Source of the DNA: an uncultured Acetatifactor sp.
Lineage (GTDB): Bacteria > Bacillota > Clostridia > Lachnospirales > Lachnospiraceae
Direction of reading: 5' to 3'
Length of the DNA stretch: 56,711 nucleotides
Assembly (NCBI GenBank): GCA_934402375.1
Contig: CAKRUB010000017.1
Coordinates: forward strand, 1 to 56,711
The notes under the pieces: model-generated
Told to the model about the DNA's origin: nothing
Database searches by the model: none
The model's input: only the letters and a program-made list of their open reading frames with translations
Shown here: in pieces, positions 16,106 through 24,096 of the stretch
Numbering within the stretch: position 1 is the first letter of the stretch
Layout: the number at the start of each line of letters is the position of its first letter
Made by a program: the position numbers and the translations under genes

Positions 16106-16135
16106 GTGCCGGAAGGATTGCAATCTTTCCGGCAC
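16106..16135 (+). terminator. 30-nt perfect hairpin without U tract, between secretion and kinase genes
   Basis: GTGCCGGAA-G-ATTGCAAT-C-TTTCCGGCAC folds into an almost uninterrupted stem just after the last WXG100 stop. It is followed by TCCTAAGG, not a run of T. It may be an intrinsic attenuator, or a 3'-end stabiliser that keeps the small-protein message more abundant than the downstream kinase genes. Confidence 0.55.
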
Positions 16136-16201
16136 TCCTAAGGACTTTAAGATGACAGGTGAAGTCTTTAGGAATGCCGGGAAAGAGTAAGGGGATATAA
16201 A

Positions 16202-18247
16202 ATGAACAGATGCTATAAATGTATGAAGGAATACGATGAAGATTTTGACATGTGTCCGTACTGCGGATATGAGAAGAATGCTCCTGCGGATAAGCTTTAC
16301 TTTCTTTCTCCGGGAGTGGTGCTGGCGGACCGCTATGAGATCGGTGTGTCGATCGGCAGCGGCGGCTTCGGCATTATGTATAAGGCATGGGACAGAGTGC
16401 TGGAGAAGGTGGTAGCGGTAAAGGAATATTATCCGATGGGACTGGTAAACCGTGCGCCGGGGCAGCAGCATCTCACCATTTATTCGGGCAACGGCAGAAA
16501 AGAATTTTTCCATGGGAAGACGAGATTCCTTGAAGAAGCAAAGAATATGGCAAAGTTTGATAATCACCCGAATATTGTCAGTGTTTTTGACTTCTTTGAG
16601 GAGAACAATACGGCGTACTTTGTCATGGAGTTTTTGCAGGGAACCGACTATAAGCAGTATATCGCGGAGCAGGGGGGAACGGTTCCTCTGGAATTTGCAG
16701 TTGAAATAACCAGAACGGTTCTGAAGGCGTTGGAAGAAGTTCACAGGCATGGAATTGTGCATCGGGACATCAGCCCGGATAATGTTTTTTTATGTCAGGA
16801 TGGAAAAATTAAGCTGATTGACTTCGGCACGGCGCGCTTTTCTTCGACGGAGGAGGAATTGCGGTCTGTCGAGGTGAAATGGGAGTTTGCGCCGCCGGAG
16901 CAATACCAGAAGAAGAGCAGGCAGGGGCCGTGGACGGATATCTATGCGGTCGGGGCAATGCTCTATAAAGCAGTTACCGGAGTGGAGGTGCAGTCTTCAC
17001 AGGACAGAGTGGAGAATGACCAGTTGGTTCCGCCGATGCAGCTTTGCAAGGATATGGATGTCAGGCTGAATAATATTATTCTGCGTGCGATGGCATTGCA
17101 GCCGGAGCTGCGGTTCCAGACGGCGGAGGAATTTATTGCCGCGCTGGACTCTGACGGTAAGATCAGAAATGCAAAGGAGGAACTGCGGCAGCGGAAAATA
17201 CGGAGGCTGGTTTCGATAGCAAGCATTGCCGTGTGCGTCAGCATCGGTGCGCTGATCTGCAGCAAAGTAATGAACCAGAGGAAAGAGGACGCGGCTGTGC
17301 TTGCTGAGACGGCGGTCACGTTCTGGATACCGGGGGACGACACCGAAAATCAGAGTGCTTTCGCCGGTGCATTGACAGAGTTCCGAGAGGTATATCCACA
17401 GGTTTCACTTGAGATTACCTATATCCCCGAGGAAGAGTATGCGTCAAGGCTGGAGGAAGCGCTGGCGGAGGATAAACTGCCGACTCTGTTTGAAAGCTCT
17501 CCGATAGAGGTGGCAGGTGAAAAGAAGCTGGCGGCAGTGACGGGGGTATTTAAGTATCTGGACACGGACAGATATTTGTTCATGGATCAATATAAGAAAT
17601 ACTTTCCGTCCGAAAACCAGATACCGTTAGCGTTCACGGCACCGGCCATCTATCTGAACAATATTCTGAATGCGGACACTGCTGTCGAAGAACTGGTGGC
17701 GGACGGAGATTATCTGGTGCTGGAGGAAGATCTGCTGACCTTCTATAACATTTTTACGGAAGAGGGAGCGGTGACGGATTATGCAAGCTTGCCTGAGTCG
17801 TTTTCGGATAGGGAGAAAGTGCAGAATTGCTGTACGGATGCAGAGGCGTTTTTGGAAAATGAGGCAACCTGCCTGATTGCCGACACCTCTTTGAACAACC
17901 GGATCGAACAGGTTATGGCGGGATATTACAGCGTGACATTCCCCGAGGCGGATCATCTGGTGGGAAGATTCGAGGACTGTTACAGCATCAGCGCGGCAGC
18001 CTCACAGGACGAAAAGGCAGCAGCGATTCAGGTACTCGTATATCTGCTGTCAGAGACAGCGCAGGATGCGAGGTATGTGCAGACAGGAGATTATCTGCCG
18101 TTAAATCGAGCGATGTACGAAACCTATGTTGATGTAAACACTGCTTTTGAGGAGCTGCAAAATGAATTTCCCAATATGCTGATGCCGGGAGAAAGGCAGA
18201 TACAGGTTGACAGGCTGTTGGAGGAAACATTACAGGAGGATAAATAA
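16202..18247 (+). CDS. membrane Ser/Thr kinase with extracellular solute-binding-like sensor
   Basis: 681 residues. An N-terminal zinc-ribbon-like knuckle (Cys4, 7, 18, 21) precedes a Hanks kinase domain (~45-300): glycine loop GSGGFG, Lys in VVAVKEYY, HRD 187-189 and Asp207 of DFG. The catalytic-loop Lys is replaced (HRDISPDN). A single membrane segment lies at ~335-353. The outside part (~370-665) resembles a family 1 solute-binding protein (VTFWIPGDD at its start, a C-terminal YVQTGDYLPLNRAMYETY). It probably couples ligand binding outside to phosphorylation inside. The ribosome site is weak (AAGGGG). It abuts the second kinase gene. Confidence 0.85.
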   Translation: MNRCYKCMKEYDEDFDMCPYCGYEKNAPADKLYFLSPGVVLADRYEIGVSIGSGGFGIMYKAWDRVLEKVVAVKEYYPMGLVNRAPGQQHLTIYSGNGRKEFFHGKTRFLEEAKNMAKFDNHPNIVSVFDFFEENNTAYFVMEFLQGTDYKQYIAEQGGTVPLEFAVEITRTVLKALEEVHRHGIVHRDISPDNVFLCQDGKIKLIDFGTARFSSTEEELRSVEVKWEFAPPEQYQKKSRQGPWTDIYAVGAMLYKAVTGVEVQSSQDRVENDQLVPPMQLCKDMDVRLNNIILRAMALQPELRFQTAEEFIAALDSDGKIRNAKEELRQRKIRRLVSIASIAVCVSIGALICSKVMNQRKEDAAVLAETAVTFWIPGDDTENQSAFAGALTEFREVYPQVSLEITYIPEEEYASRLEEALAEDKLPTLFESSPIEVAGEKKLAAVTGVFKYLDTDRYLFMDQYKKYFPSENQIPLAFTAPAIYLNNILNADTAVEELVADGDYLVLEEDLLTFYNIFTEEGAVTDYASLPESFSDREKVQNCCTDAEAFLENEATCLIADTSLNNRIEQVMAGYYSVTFPEADHLVGRFEDCYSISAAASQDEKAAAIQVLVYLLSETAQDARYVQTGDYLPLNRAMYETYVDVNTAFEELQNEFPNMLMPGERQIQVDRLLEETLQEDK

Positions 18248-21200
18248 ATGCACAGATGTCTCGGTTGTATGGAGGAATATCAGGACGAATTTCACATGTG
18301 TCCCCTATGCGGGTATGAGGAGGGAACACCGCCGCAGGAGCCTTATCATATGCTGCCCGGTACAATCCTGAGCGGCAAATATCTCGTGGGAAAGGTTCTT
18401 GGCTTTGGCGGCTTCGGCGTTACCTATATCGGATATGACAGGAAGCTCGAACGAAAGGTGGCGATCAAGGAATATCTGCCGGGTGAGTATTCGACGAGAA
18501 TGCCTGGGACGACGGAGGTTCTGACCCATGGTGAAGAAAAAGCAGAGCAGTTCCAGAAGGGGCTGAGCAAGTTTGTGGAAGAGGCTAAAATCCTTGCAAA
18601 AATGCAGGACTGCAACGGCGTCGTAAAAATCTATGACAGCTTTATGGAAAATTCCACTGCCTATATTGTGATGGAATATATGGAGGGAATGGAGCTTGCC
18701 GAGTATCTGAAGGAGAAAGGAAGACTTTCCGTCGAGGAGGCAAAGGAGATTCTGCATCCGATCCTGATCGCCTTAAAGGAGATTCATGCACAGGGAATCA
18801 TGCACCGGGATATTGCGCCCAACAATATATACCTACTGAATGATGGCAGGGTAAAGCTGTATGATTTCGGCGCCTCCCGCTATGTATCGTCCTCACACAG
18901 TAAGAGCCTTTCCGTCATTGTGAAACCCGGGTTCGCTCCGGCAGAGCAGTACAGCAGCCGTGGGGAACAGGGGCCGTGGACGGACGTTTATTCGTTGGCG
19001 GCGACCTTTTATAATATGATCACAGGAATTGTACCGGAGGATGCGCTGGATCGTATTGAGAAGGAGGAGCTTCAGAAGCCGTCAAAGCTCGGGGTAAACA
19101 TTAAGAAGAACGAAGAAAATGCGCTGATGAATGCGTTGAACATCAAGGCGGAGGATCGCACAAGGGATATAGAGACGCTGGAAAAGGAATTGTACCATGA
19201 TGCCAAGGTGAAGCTGCATTTTGTACATCTGAAAAAGGCGGATGTGGGAAAGTGGCCGCTCTGGACGAAGCTGCTGGTGGCGGCGGCACTGCTCGCAGTA
19301 TCGGTATTTGCAGGACTGCTGGTGACGGGTGTAATTGATTACTCCTACATGGTGCCTGAGTTTGTGGAATTGCCTGAGGGAAAGACAAGGGTTCCAAATC
19401 TTGTCAATCAGGACATTGCAACAGCAGAGACGCTTATGGCTGAGGCAAAGCTGATTGTACAGATTATCGACAAACAGAACTCAGAATACATACCGGAGGG
19501 AAAGGTTCTGACACAGAGCGTCAGCAAGGGAAAAATTGTTTCGGACAGTGACATCGTGGAAATTGTGATCAGTGCCGGACGCGAGATTGTCTATATGTGT
19601 GACATCGTCGGACTGACAAGGGATGAAGCATTGGACAAGCTGTTTGAACTTGGACTCTCTGCAGATTTACAGGAGGAATACAGTTCCTATGCTGCGGGAG
19701 TTGTAATGGCTCAGAGCGTGGCTGCGGGAGGAGAACTGTTCAGAGGCGATCACGTTACGGTGACGGTATCGAAGGGTGTAGATAGTTACATTGATGCGAC
19801 GCGGGAGGTAGAGATCCCGGATATGACGGGGCTGACGATGGAGGAGGCTCTGAAGCTCGCGGAAAACTATGGTCTTTATGTTCATAACGGCGGAACGAGG
19901 ACAGGAACCGGAAAGGCGGGAACGGTAGCCGAGCAGCAGCCGAAGGCAGGAACGATGGCAAAGCAGGGTGATACGATCGAACTGGTTGTCTATGCGGAAC
20001 AGACTGTGATCAGAATGCCGGACGTACAGTACAAGGAAGAAGCAGAGGCTGTAAACACCTTGCAGGCATTGGGACTGAAGGTAACGGTTGAGTATGAGGA
20101 AAGCAGCAGTGTTGCAAAGGGTAAGGTTATCAGGCAGAGCATAGGTGCGAAGGAAGAGGTGAAGGAAGGCGCACAGGTAACGCTGACAGTCAGTCTCGGT
20201 ACGAAAGAGATCAACGAAAGAGTAGAGGCATCCGGATCACAGAGCCAGCCGACTCCGACCAGGCAGCCTGAGTCGGCAAATCAGCCGGAGCAGAACACTG
20301 AACAGACAAGTCAGCCGGGACAGACCACGCAGCCCAAGCCGACAAATCAGCCGACACCAACACCGGAGCCAGTTGACTATACATGGTCTGGCTGGGTAGA
20401 TACTTTGCCCGCGGGGGTTGACAAGTCAAAGTATGAAATCGAGACCAAGCAGCTATATCGGTTCAGGGATAAAACGACGATGAGCTCCGCCAACGCTTCC
20501 GAGGATGGCTGGGAACTGTATGATACCACAACGACTAAGGGCGGATATGGCGCATGGAGCGGCTGGAGTGTTGAAAAACCAGCCGAAAAGGAGGACAGGG
20601 AGATCGAAAGTAAGAAGCAGTATTCATATTCGGATTATCAGACGGCAACGCAGAATGATAATAAGAATATGGTGGGCTGGACGTTGGATGAGTCGAAGAC
20701 CAAGGCGTTTTATGAAGATGACTATGGTAGCTGGAGTGAGTGGAGTCCAACGGCAGTTTCTAGTTCAAATAACAGAAATGTAAAAACAAGAGAAACATAT
20801 TGTTCTAGTACTAAAACATTTAAGAGTGCAAATACAAAGACACTAGAAGGCTATGAATATGTGAACAGAACGGAGACGGTTGGAACAGAGCAATATGCAG
20901 GAGAAACCCCAGTAGCGGCGGTTGAAAATGACCAATATAAAATAACTGTGAGGACAGAAACTAGAACGAAAGAGGTTTATGACCGTACAGAATACTATTA
21001 TGGATGTTACCAATATCGTACTAATGGAGGGGTTAAAGCATACACTCCGCGTAGAGACGATTGGCGTAGTTACATTAATTGTGCTGGAAGCTATATAACC
21101 GAATACGGCAAAACTACAACAACGCCATTGAATGCTACTCGTTATAATTCTGATATAGGTTATAACTGGATCAGTAACAGTTATACATCTCCCGCTGGCG

Positions 21201-21664
21201 ATGAGTATTGCGCAGATGGCAGAGTATATTTTTATGAGGGTACACAGGATATATATAGAACGGAAACCTATACTGTGTATTATTATACAAGGACTGATTA
21301 TACCTATAACTTCTATAAATGGAGTGACTGGTCTAAGTGGAGCGAAGATGTTGTGACAGCAAACTCGAATACCCAAGTACAGCAACGCACAGAGTACAGT
21401 TATCAGGATCGTCCGACGCATTATACTTACACCTTTTATCGTTGGACATCTCCCAGTGCCTTTAACGACACCTATGTTGAAGGGAGCGCAACAAGGAAGG
21501 TGGAGGAGCAGACCGTATACAGATATCATGACAAGCAGGATGTTATTACTTACCATTACTACAAATGGGGCAGCTGGTCTGATTGGAGAGACGAGAAGGT
21601 TGAAAGCAGTGAGATGAGGGAAGTCGACTCATCAAAAATCCAGTACCGCTACAAGCGGAAATGA
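18248..21664 (+). CDS. PASTA Ser/Thr kinase with C-terminal Trp-rich repeats
   Basis: 1138 residues. It has the same Cys4/7/18/21 zinc-ribbon-like start as the previous kinase, then a kinase domain with GFGGFG, VAIKEYL, HRDIAPNN (186-188; Lys replaced by Ala) and YDFGASR. A membrane segment (~336-360) leads to four PASTA repeats (~378-660; VPNLVNQD, MCDIVGLT, IPDMTGLT, MPDVQYKE) that in PrkC/PknB bind peptidoglycan. A Pro/Gln/Thr linker follows, then repeats built on W-x-x-W plus a Tyr-rich strand (GAWSGW, YGSWSEW, YKWSDWSKW, YKWGSWSDW). Bases ~20755-21330 are AT-rich, suggesting local replacement. It starts directly after the upstream stop, with AGGAGG inside that gene. Confidence 0.9.
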   Translation: MHRCLGCMEEYQDEFHMCPLCGYEEGTPPQEPYHMLPGTILSGKYLVGKVLGFGGFGVTYIGYDRKLERKVAIKEYLPGEYSTRMPGTTEVLTHGEEKAEQFQKGLSKFVEEAKILAKMQDCNGVVKIYDSFMENSTAYIVMEYMEGMELAEYLKEKGRLSVEEAKEILHPILIALKEIHAQGIMHRDIAPNNIYLLNDGRVKLYDFGASRYVSSSHSKSLSVIVKPGFAPAEQYSSRGEQGPWTDVYSLAATFYNMITGIVPEDALDRIEKEELQKPSKLGVNIKKNEENALMNALNIKAEDRTRDIETLEKELYHDAKVKLHFVHLKKADVGKWPLWTKLLVAAALLAVSVFAGLLVTGVIDYSYMVPEFVELPEGKTRVPNLVNQDIATAETLMAEAKLIVQIIDKQNSEYIPEGKVLTQSVSKGKIVSDSDIVEIVISAGREIVYMCDIVGLTRDEALDKLFELGLSADLQEEYSSYAAGVVMAQSVAAGGELFRGDHVTVTVSKGVDSYIDATREVEIPDMTGLTMEEALKLAENYGLYVHNGGTRTGTGKAGTVAEQQPKAGTMAKQGDTIELVVYAEQTVIRMPDVQYKEEAEAVNTLQALGLKVTVEYEESSSVAKGKVIRQSIGAKEEVKEGAQVTLTVSLGTKEINERVEASGSQSQPTPTRQPESANQPEQNTEQTSQPGQTTQPKPTNQPTPTPEPVDYTWSGWVDTLPAGVDKSKYEIETKQLYRFRDKTTMSSANASEDGWELYDTTTTKGGYGAWSGWSVEKPAEKEDREIESKKQYSYSDYQTATQNDNKNMVGWTLDESKTKAFYEDDYGSWSEWSPTAVSSSNNRNVKTRETYCSSTKTFKSANTKTLEGYEYVNRTETVGTEQYAGETPVAAVENDQYKITVRTETRTKEVYDRTEYYYGCYQYRTNGGVKAYTPRRDDWRSYINCAGSYITEYGKTTTTPLNATRYNSDIGYNWISNSYTSPAGDEYCADGRVYFYEGTQDIYRTETYTVYYYTRTDYTYNFYKWSDWSKWSEDVVTANSNTQVQQRTEYSYQDRPTHYTYTFYRWTSPSAFNDTYVEGSATRKVEEQTVYRYHDKQDVITYHYYKWGSWSDWRDEKVESSEMREVDSSKIQYRYKRK

Positions 21665-21677
21665 CGGAGGAAACGGT

Positions 21678-22400
21678 ATGAAGATACAGTATGCATATAC
21701 GACAGATGCCGGAGACAGAGAATGCAATGAAGACTGTGTGATCGCAGTGGAGAATGAGAAGGGATATTGCTTTGTTGTGGCGGATGGACTCGGCGGACAT
21801 GACAGGGGAGAAGTCGCATCGCAGACGGTCTGCGATGCGGCGGCGGAATATTTCGCTGTTGCGGAGGTACAGGATGTAGCCGGAATCTTTGAACATGCGC
21901 AGGAGCTTTTGCTGCGGAGACAGGAGAGTGAGCACGCAGTGGATGAAATGAAGACGACCATGAACGTTGTCACCCTGACAAGAGCCGGGATTCAGTGGGG
22001 ACATATCGGGGATACCCGCACCTATTACTTCCGGAAAGGGAAGCTGGTTGCAAGGACAAAGGATCACAGTGTGCCGCAGATGATGGTGACGATGGGTGAG
22101 ATTAAGGAAAAGGACATCCGCCATCATGAGGATCGCAACAGGCTTCTGCGTGTCATGGGAACGGAATGGGATAAGCCACAGTATGTGATGGAGACGCCGG
22201 TGAAACTGGATAAGCGACAGGTATTTCTGCTCTGTACGGACGGCTTCTGGGAGCTGATAGAAGAAAAGGATATGAGGAAGACGCTGAAAAGGGCTGATAC
22301 GCCGCAGAACTGGCTTGAGAGAATGAATTCCATAGTAAAACAGAACGGTCAGGGGACGGATATGGATAATTATACGGCGTTGGCTGTGTGGATAGATTGA
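21678..22400 (+). CDS. PP2C-family Ser/Thr phosphatase 1
   Basis: 240 residues, the length of Stp/PrpC phosphatases. Metal-binding motifs are present: DAGDRECNED, VADGLGGHDRGEVAS, HIGDTRTYY and CTDGFWE. PP2C enzymes reverse kinase phosphorylation and are usually paired with PASTA kinases, as here. Start ATG 21678 follows GGAGGAAACGGT. It is soluble and cytoplasmic. Confidence 0.9.
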   Translation: MKIQYAYTTDAGDRECNEDCVIAVENEKGYCFVVADGLGGHDRGEVASQTVCDAAAEYFAVAEVQDVAGIFEHAQELLLRRQESEHAVDEMKTTMNVVTLTRAGIQWGHIGDTRTYYFRKGKLVARTKDHSVPQMMVTMGEIKEKDIRHHEDRNRLLRVMGTEWDKPQYVMETPVKLDKRQVFLLCTDGFWELIEEKDMRKTLKRADTPQNWLERMNSIVKQNGQGTDMDNYTALAVWID

Positions 22401-22410
22401 GGTTGGCAAT

Positions 22411-23184
22411 ATGTATTCTGTAAAAATCAATAACGGTATTTCTCTGAGTGCCGTGTCAATTCAGGGGAAGCGTGAGCAACAGCAGGATTTCTATATCTAC
22501 CGGCAGCTTCGTGACCGCACGATTGCGATCGTGTGTGACGGGATGGGCGGCTTACAGGGAGGAAATATCGCCAGCAGAAAGGCAGCGGAAATACTGGTAA
22601 AGGATCTTGAAGCTGTAGATCCCGGAAGGGATATGTATCGCTTTTTCAAGTATGAAATGGAAAAACTGGATGATGCCATCTATAATCTGCGGAATGCAGA
22701 TGGGAGCAGGCTTGGTGCGGGGACAACAGTGGTGGCAATTCTGTTGTTCGGGAGCCGGCTTTACTGGTTTTCGGTGGGAGACAGTAAGCTCTACTACGCA
22801 AGGCAGCAGGAACTGTACTGTGTCACCCGTCCTCATAACTATGCTATGCGTCTGGATGAAAAGCGACGGAATCATGAGATAACGGACGAGGAATACAGCC
22901 GGGAGGCAGTAAAAGGGGAGCAACTGATCAGCTATCTCGGAATGGGGATGACGGAGCTTTACGACGGGAATTACAGTCCGTTTCCCGTCCAGCAGGGCGA
23001 TCGGCTGCTGCTTTGCACGGATGGTCTGTATCGTTCTGTTTCGGCGGAGGAAATTGCAGCAATTATGCGTCAGAGGGGCGGCACGGACAGAATTTGCAAA
23101 ATGTTTGAAAATGCGATAACGGCAAAAAACAGAAGCAACCAGGACAATGCAACCTGGATTGTTATACAGAAGGTAGGAGATTAA
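22411..23184 (+). CDS. PP2C-family Ser/Thr phosphatase 2
   Basis: 257 residues with QGKREQQQDF, VCDGMGGLQGGNIAS, SVGDSKLYY, LLCTDGLYRS and NQDNATW near the end. It is a paralogue of the preceding phosphatase with only moderate similarity, so the two may serve different kinases or substrates. No membrane segment is seen. The gene follows by 10 nt, with a GAGGTTGG ribosome site. Confidence 0.88.
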   Translation: MYSVKINNGISLSAVSIQGKREQQQDFYIYRQLRDRTIAIVCDGMGGLQGGNIASRKAAEILVKDLEAVDPGRDMYRFFKYEMEKLDDAIYNLRNADGSRLGAGTTVVAILLFGSRLYWFSVGDSKLYYARQQELYCVTRPHNYAMRLDEKRRNHEITDEEYSREAVKGEQLISYLGMGMTELYDGNYSPFPVQQGDRLLLCTDGLYRSVSAEEIAAIMRQRGGTDRICKMFENAITAKNRSNQDNATWIVIQKVGD

Positions 23185-23189
23185 AGAAG

Positions 23190-24050
23190 ATGAGCGATAA
23201 CAGAGAGATGTGCGCAAACGGACATTTTTATGATAAGAGCAAGTACACGCAATGTCCTCATTGTGCGAATGGAATGGCGCCAATCAAGAAGTCTGCATTT
23301 ACAACACAGGCGGGCGGACAGATGGAGGAGGAGAAAAAGACAGAGAAAAAAGGGCTGTTCGGTCGGAAGAAAGGAAAGGAAAAGGATACGGAGCCGCCGG
23401 TGATTGCGGAGCCGCAGGAAAAACATTCCGGCAACACGGAATCGCTGCGTATGCCGGAGGCAGCAAAGCACGACTTGACGCAGGGGTTGCAGGCGTGGGG
23501 AAGCAAGGCTGAGATCAGGCATGAGGAAGCAGCCTCCACGACGGCAAGACCGGAACAGGAGAGAGCGGTGGAAAATACAATGCGCCAGCCGGATGTTCCG
23601 GAAGCTACGGCTCAGACAAGCCTGACAAGTGCATTTGCAGCGGTGGCGGCACCGAAAGGGGAGACGGTTGATAAGGATAAGACAGTGGGGTTCTATTCAA
23701 CGCTTCAGTCGAATGAGCCGGTTGTCGGGTATCTGATCTGTACAAAGGGTGAAGATTATGGTTGTGGTTTCCCTTTGAAATCGGGAAATAATACGATCGG
23801 GCGCTCGCAGTCTATGGATGTGGTGATAATGGACCCAAAAGTGTCAAGGGAAAAACAGGCATTTGTTATGTATGAGCCGCATAAGCGGCAGTTTTATGTG
23901 AAGCCCGGTGAAGGATCCGGACTTTGCTACTTCAACGGAGATGTTGTTCTTGCTCCGATGGAAATACACCAGTTTGACAGGATTGGTGTAGGAGACACAG
24001 AGCTCATGCTGATTCCAATATGCTGCGAGCAATTCTGCTGGGAGGAATAA
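23190..24050 (+). CDS. zinc-ribbon plus FHA-domain phospho-reader
   Basis: 286 residues. An N-terminal Cys motif (CANGHFYDKSKYTQCPHC) echoes the knuckles of both kinases. A Lys/Glu/Ala-rich disordered region (~45-175) leads to a C-terminal FHA domain (~185-286): NTIGRSQSMDVVIMD, VSREKQAFV, YFNGD. The phosphate-contacting Arg (IGR) and Ser (VS) are kept, while the usual His and NGT are altered. It probably docks to phosphothreonine on a system component. It closes the operon before the 24064 terminator. The middle region has Thr residues that could be kinase targets (inference). Confidence 0.82.
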   Translation: MSDNREMCANGHFYDKSKYTQCPHCANGMAPIKKSAFTTQAGGQMEEEKKTEKKGLFGRKKGKEKDTEPPVIAEPQEKHSGNTESLRMPEAAKHDLTQGLQAWGSKAEIRHEEAASTTARPEQERAVENTMRQPDVPEATAQTSLTSAFAAVAAPKGETVDKDKTVGFYSTLQSNEPVVGYLICTKGEDYGCGFPLKSGNNTIGRSQSMDVVIMDPKVSREKQAFVMYEPHKRQFYVKPGEGSGLCYFNGDVVLAPMEIHQFDRIGVGDTELMLIPICCEQFCWEE

Positions 24051-24063
24051 AGGTACATAAAGG

Positions 24064-24096
24064 GGCACGGAGATCAGCAGATTTCTGTGCCTTTTT
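24064..24096 (+). terminator. rho-independent terminator of the T7SS/kinase operon
   Basis: GGCACGGA pairs with TTCTGTGCC (one G-U) and is followed by TTTTT. Repeat copy B begins at its last base. Confidence 0.8.

Noticed and set aside
16202..21664. Calling either kinase EssB
   Set aside because: EssB is a pseudokinase; these proteins have HRD and DFG motifs and unrelated outside domains. Only a functional substitution is suggested.
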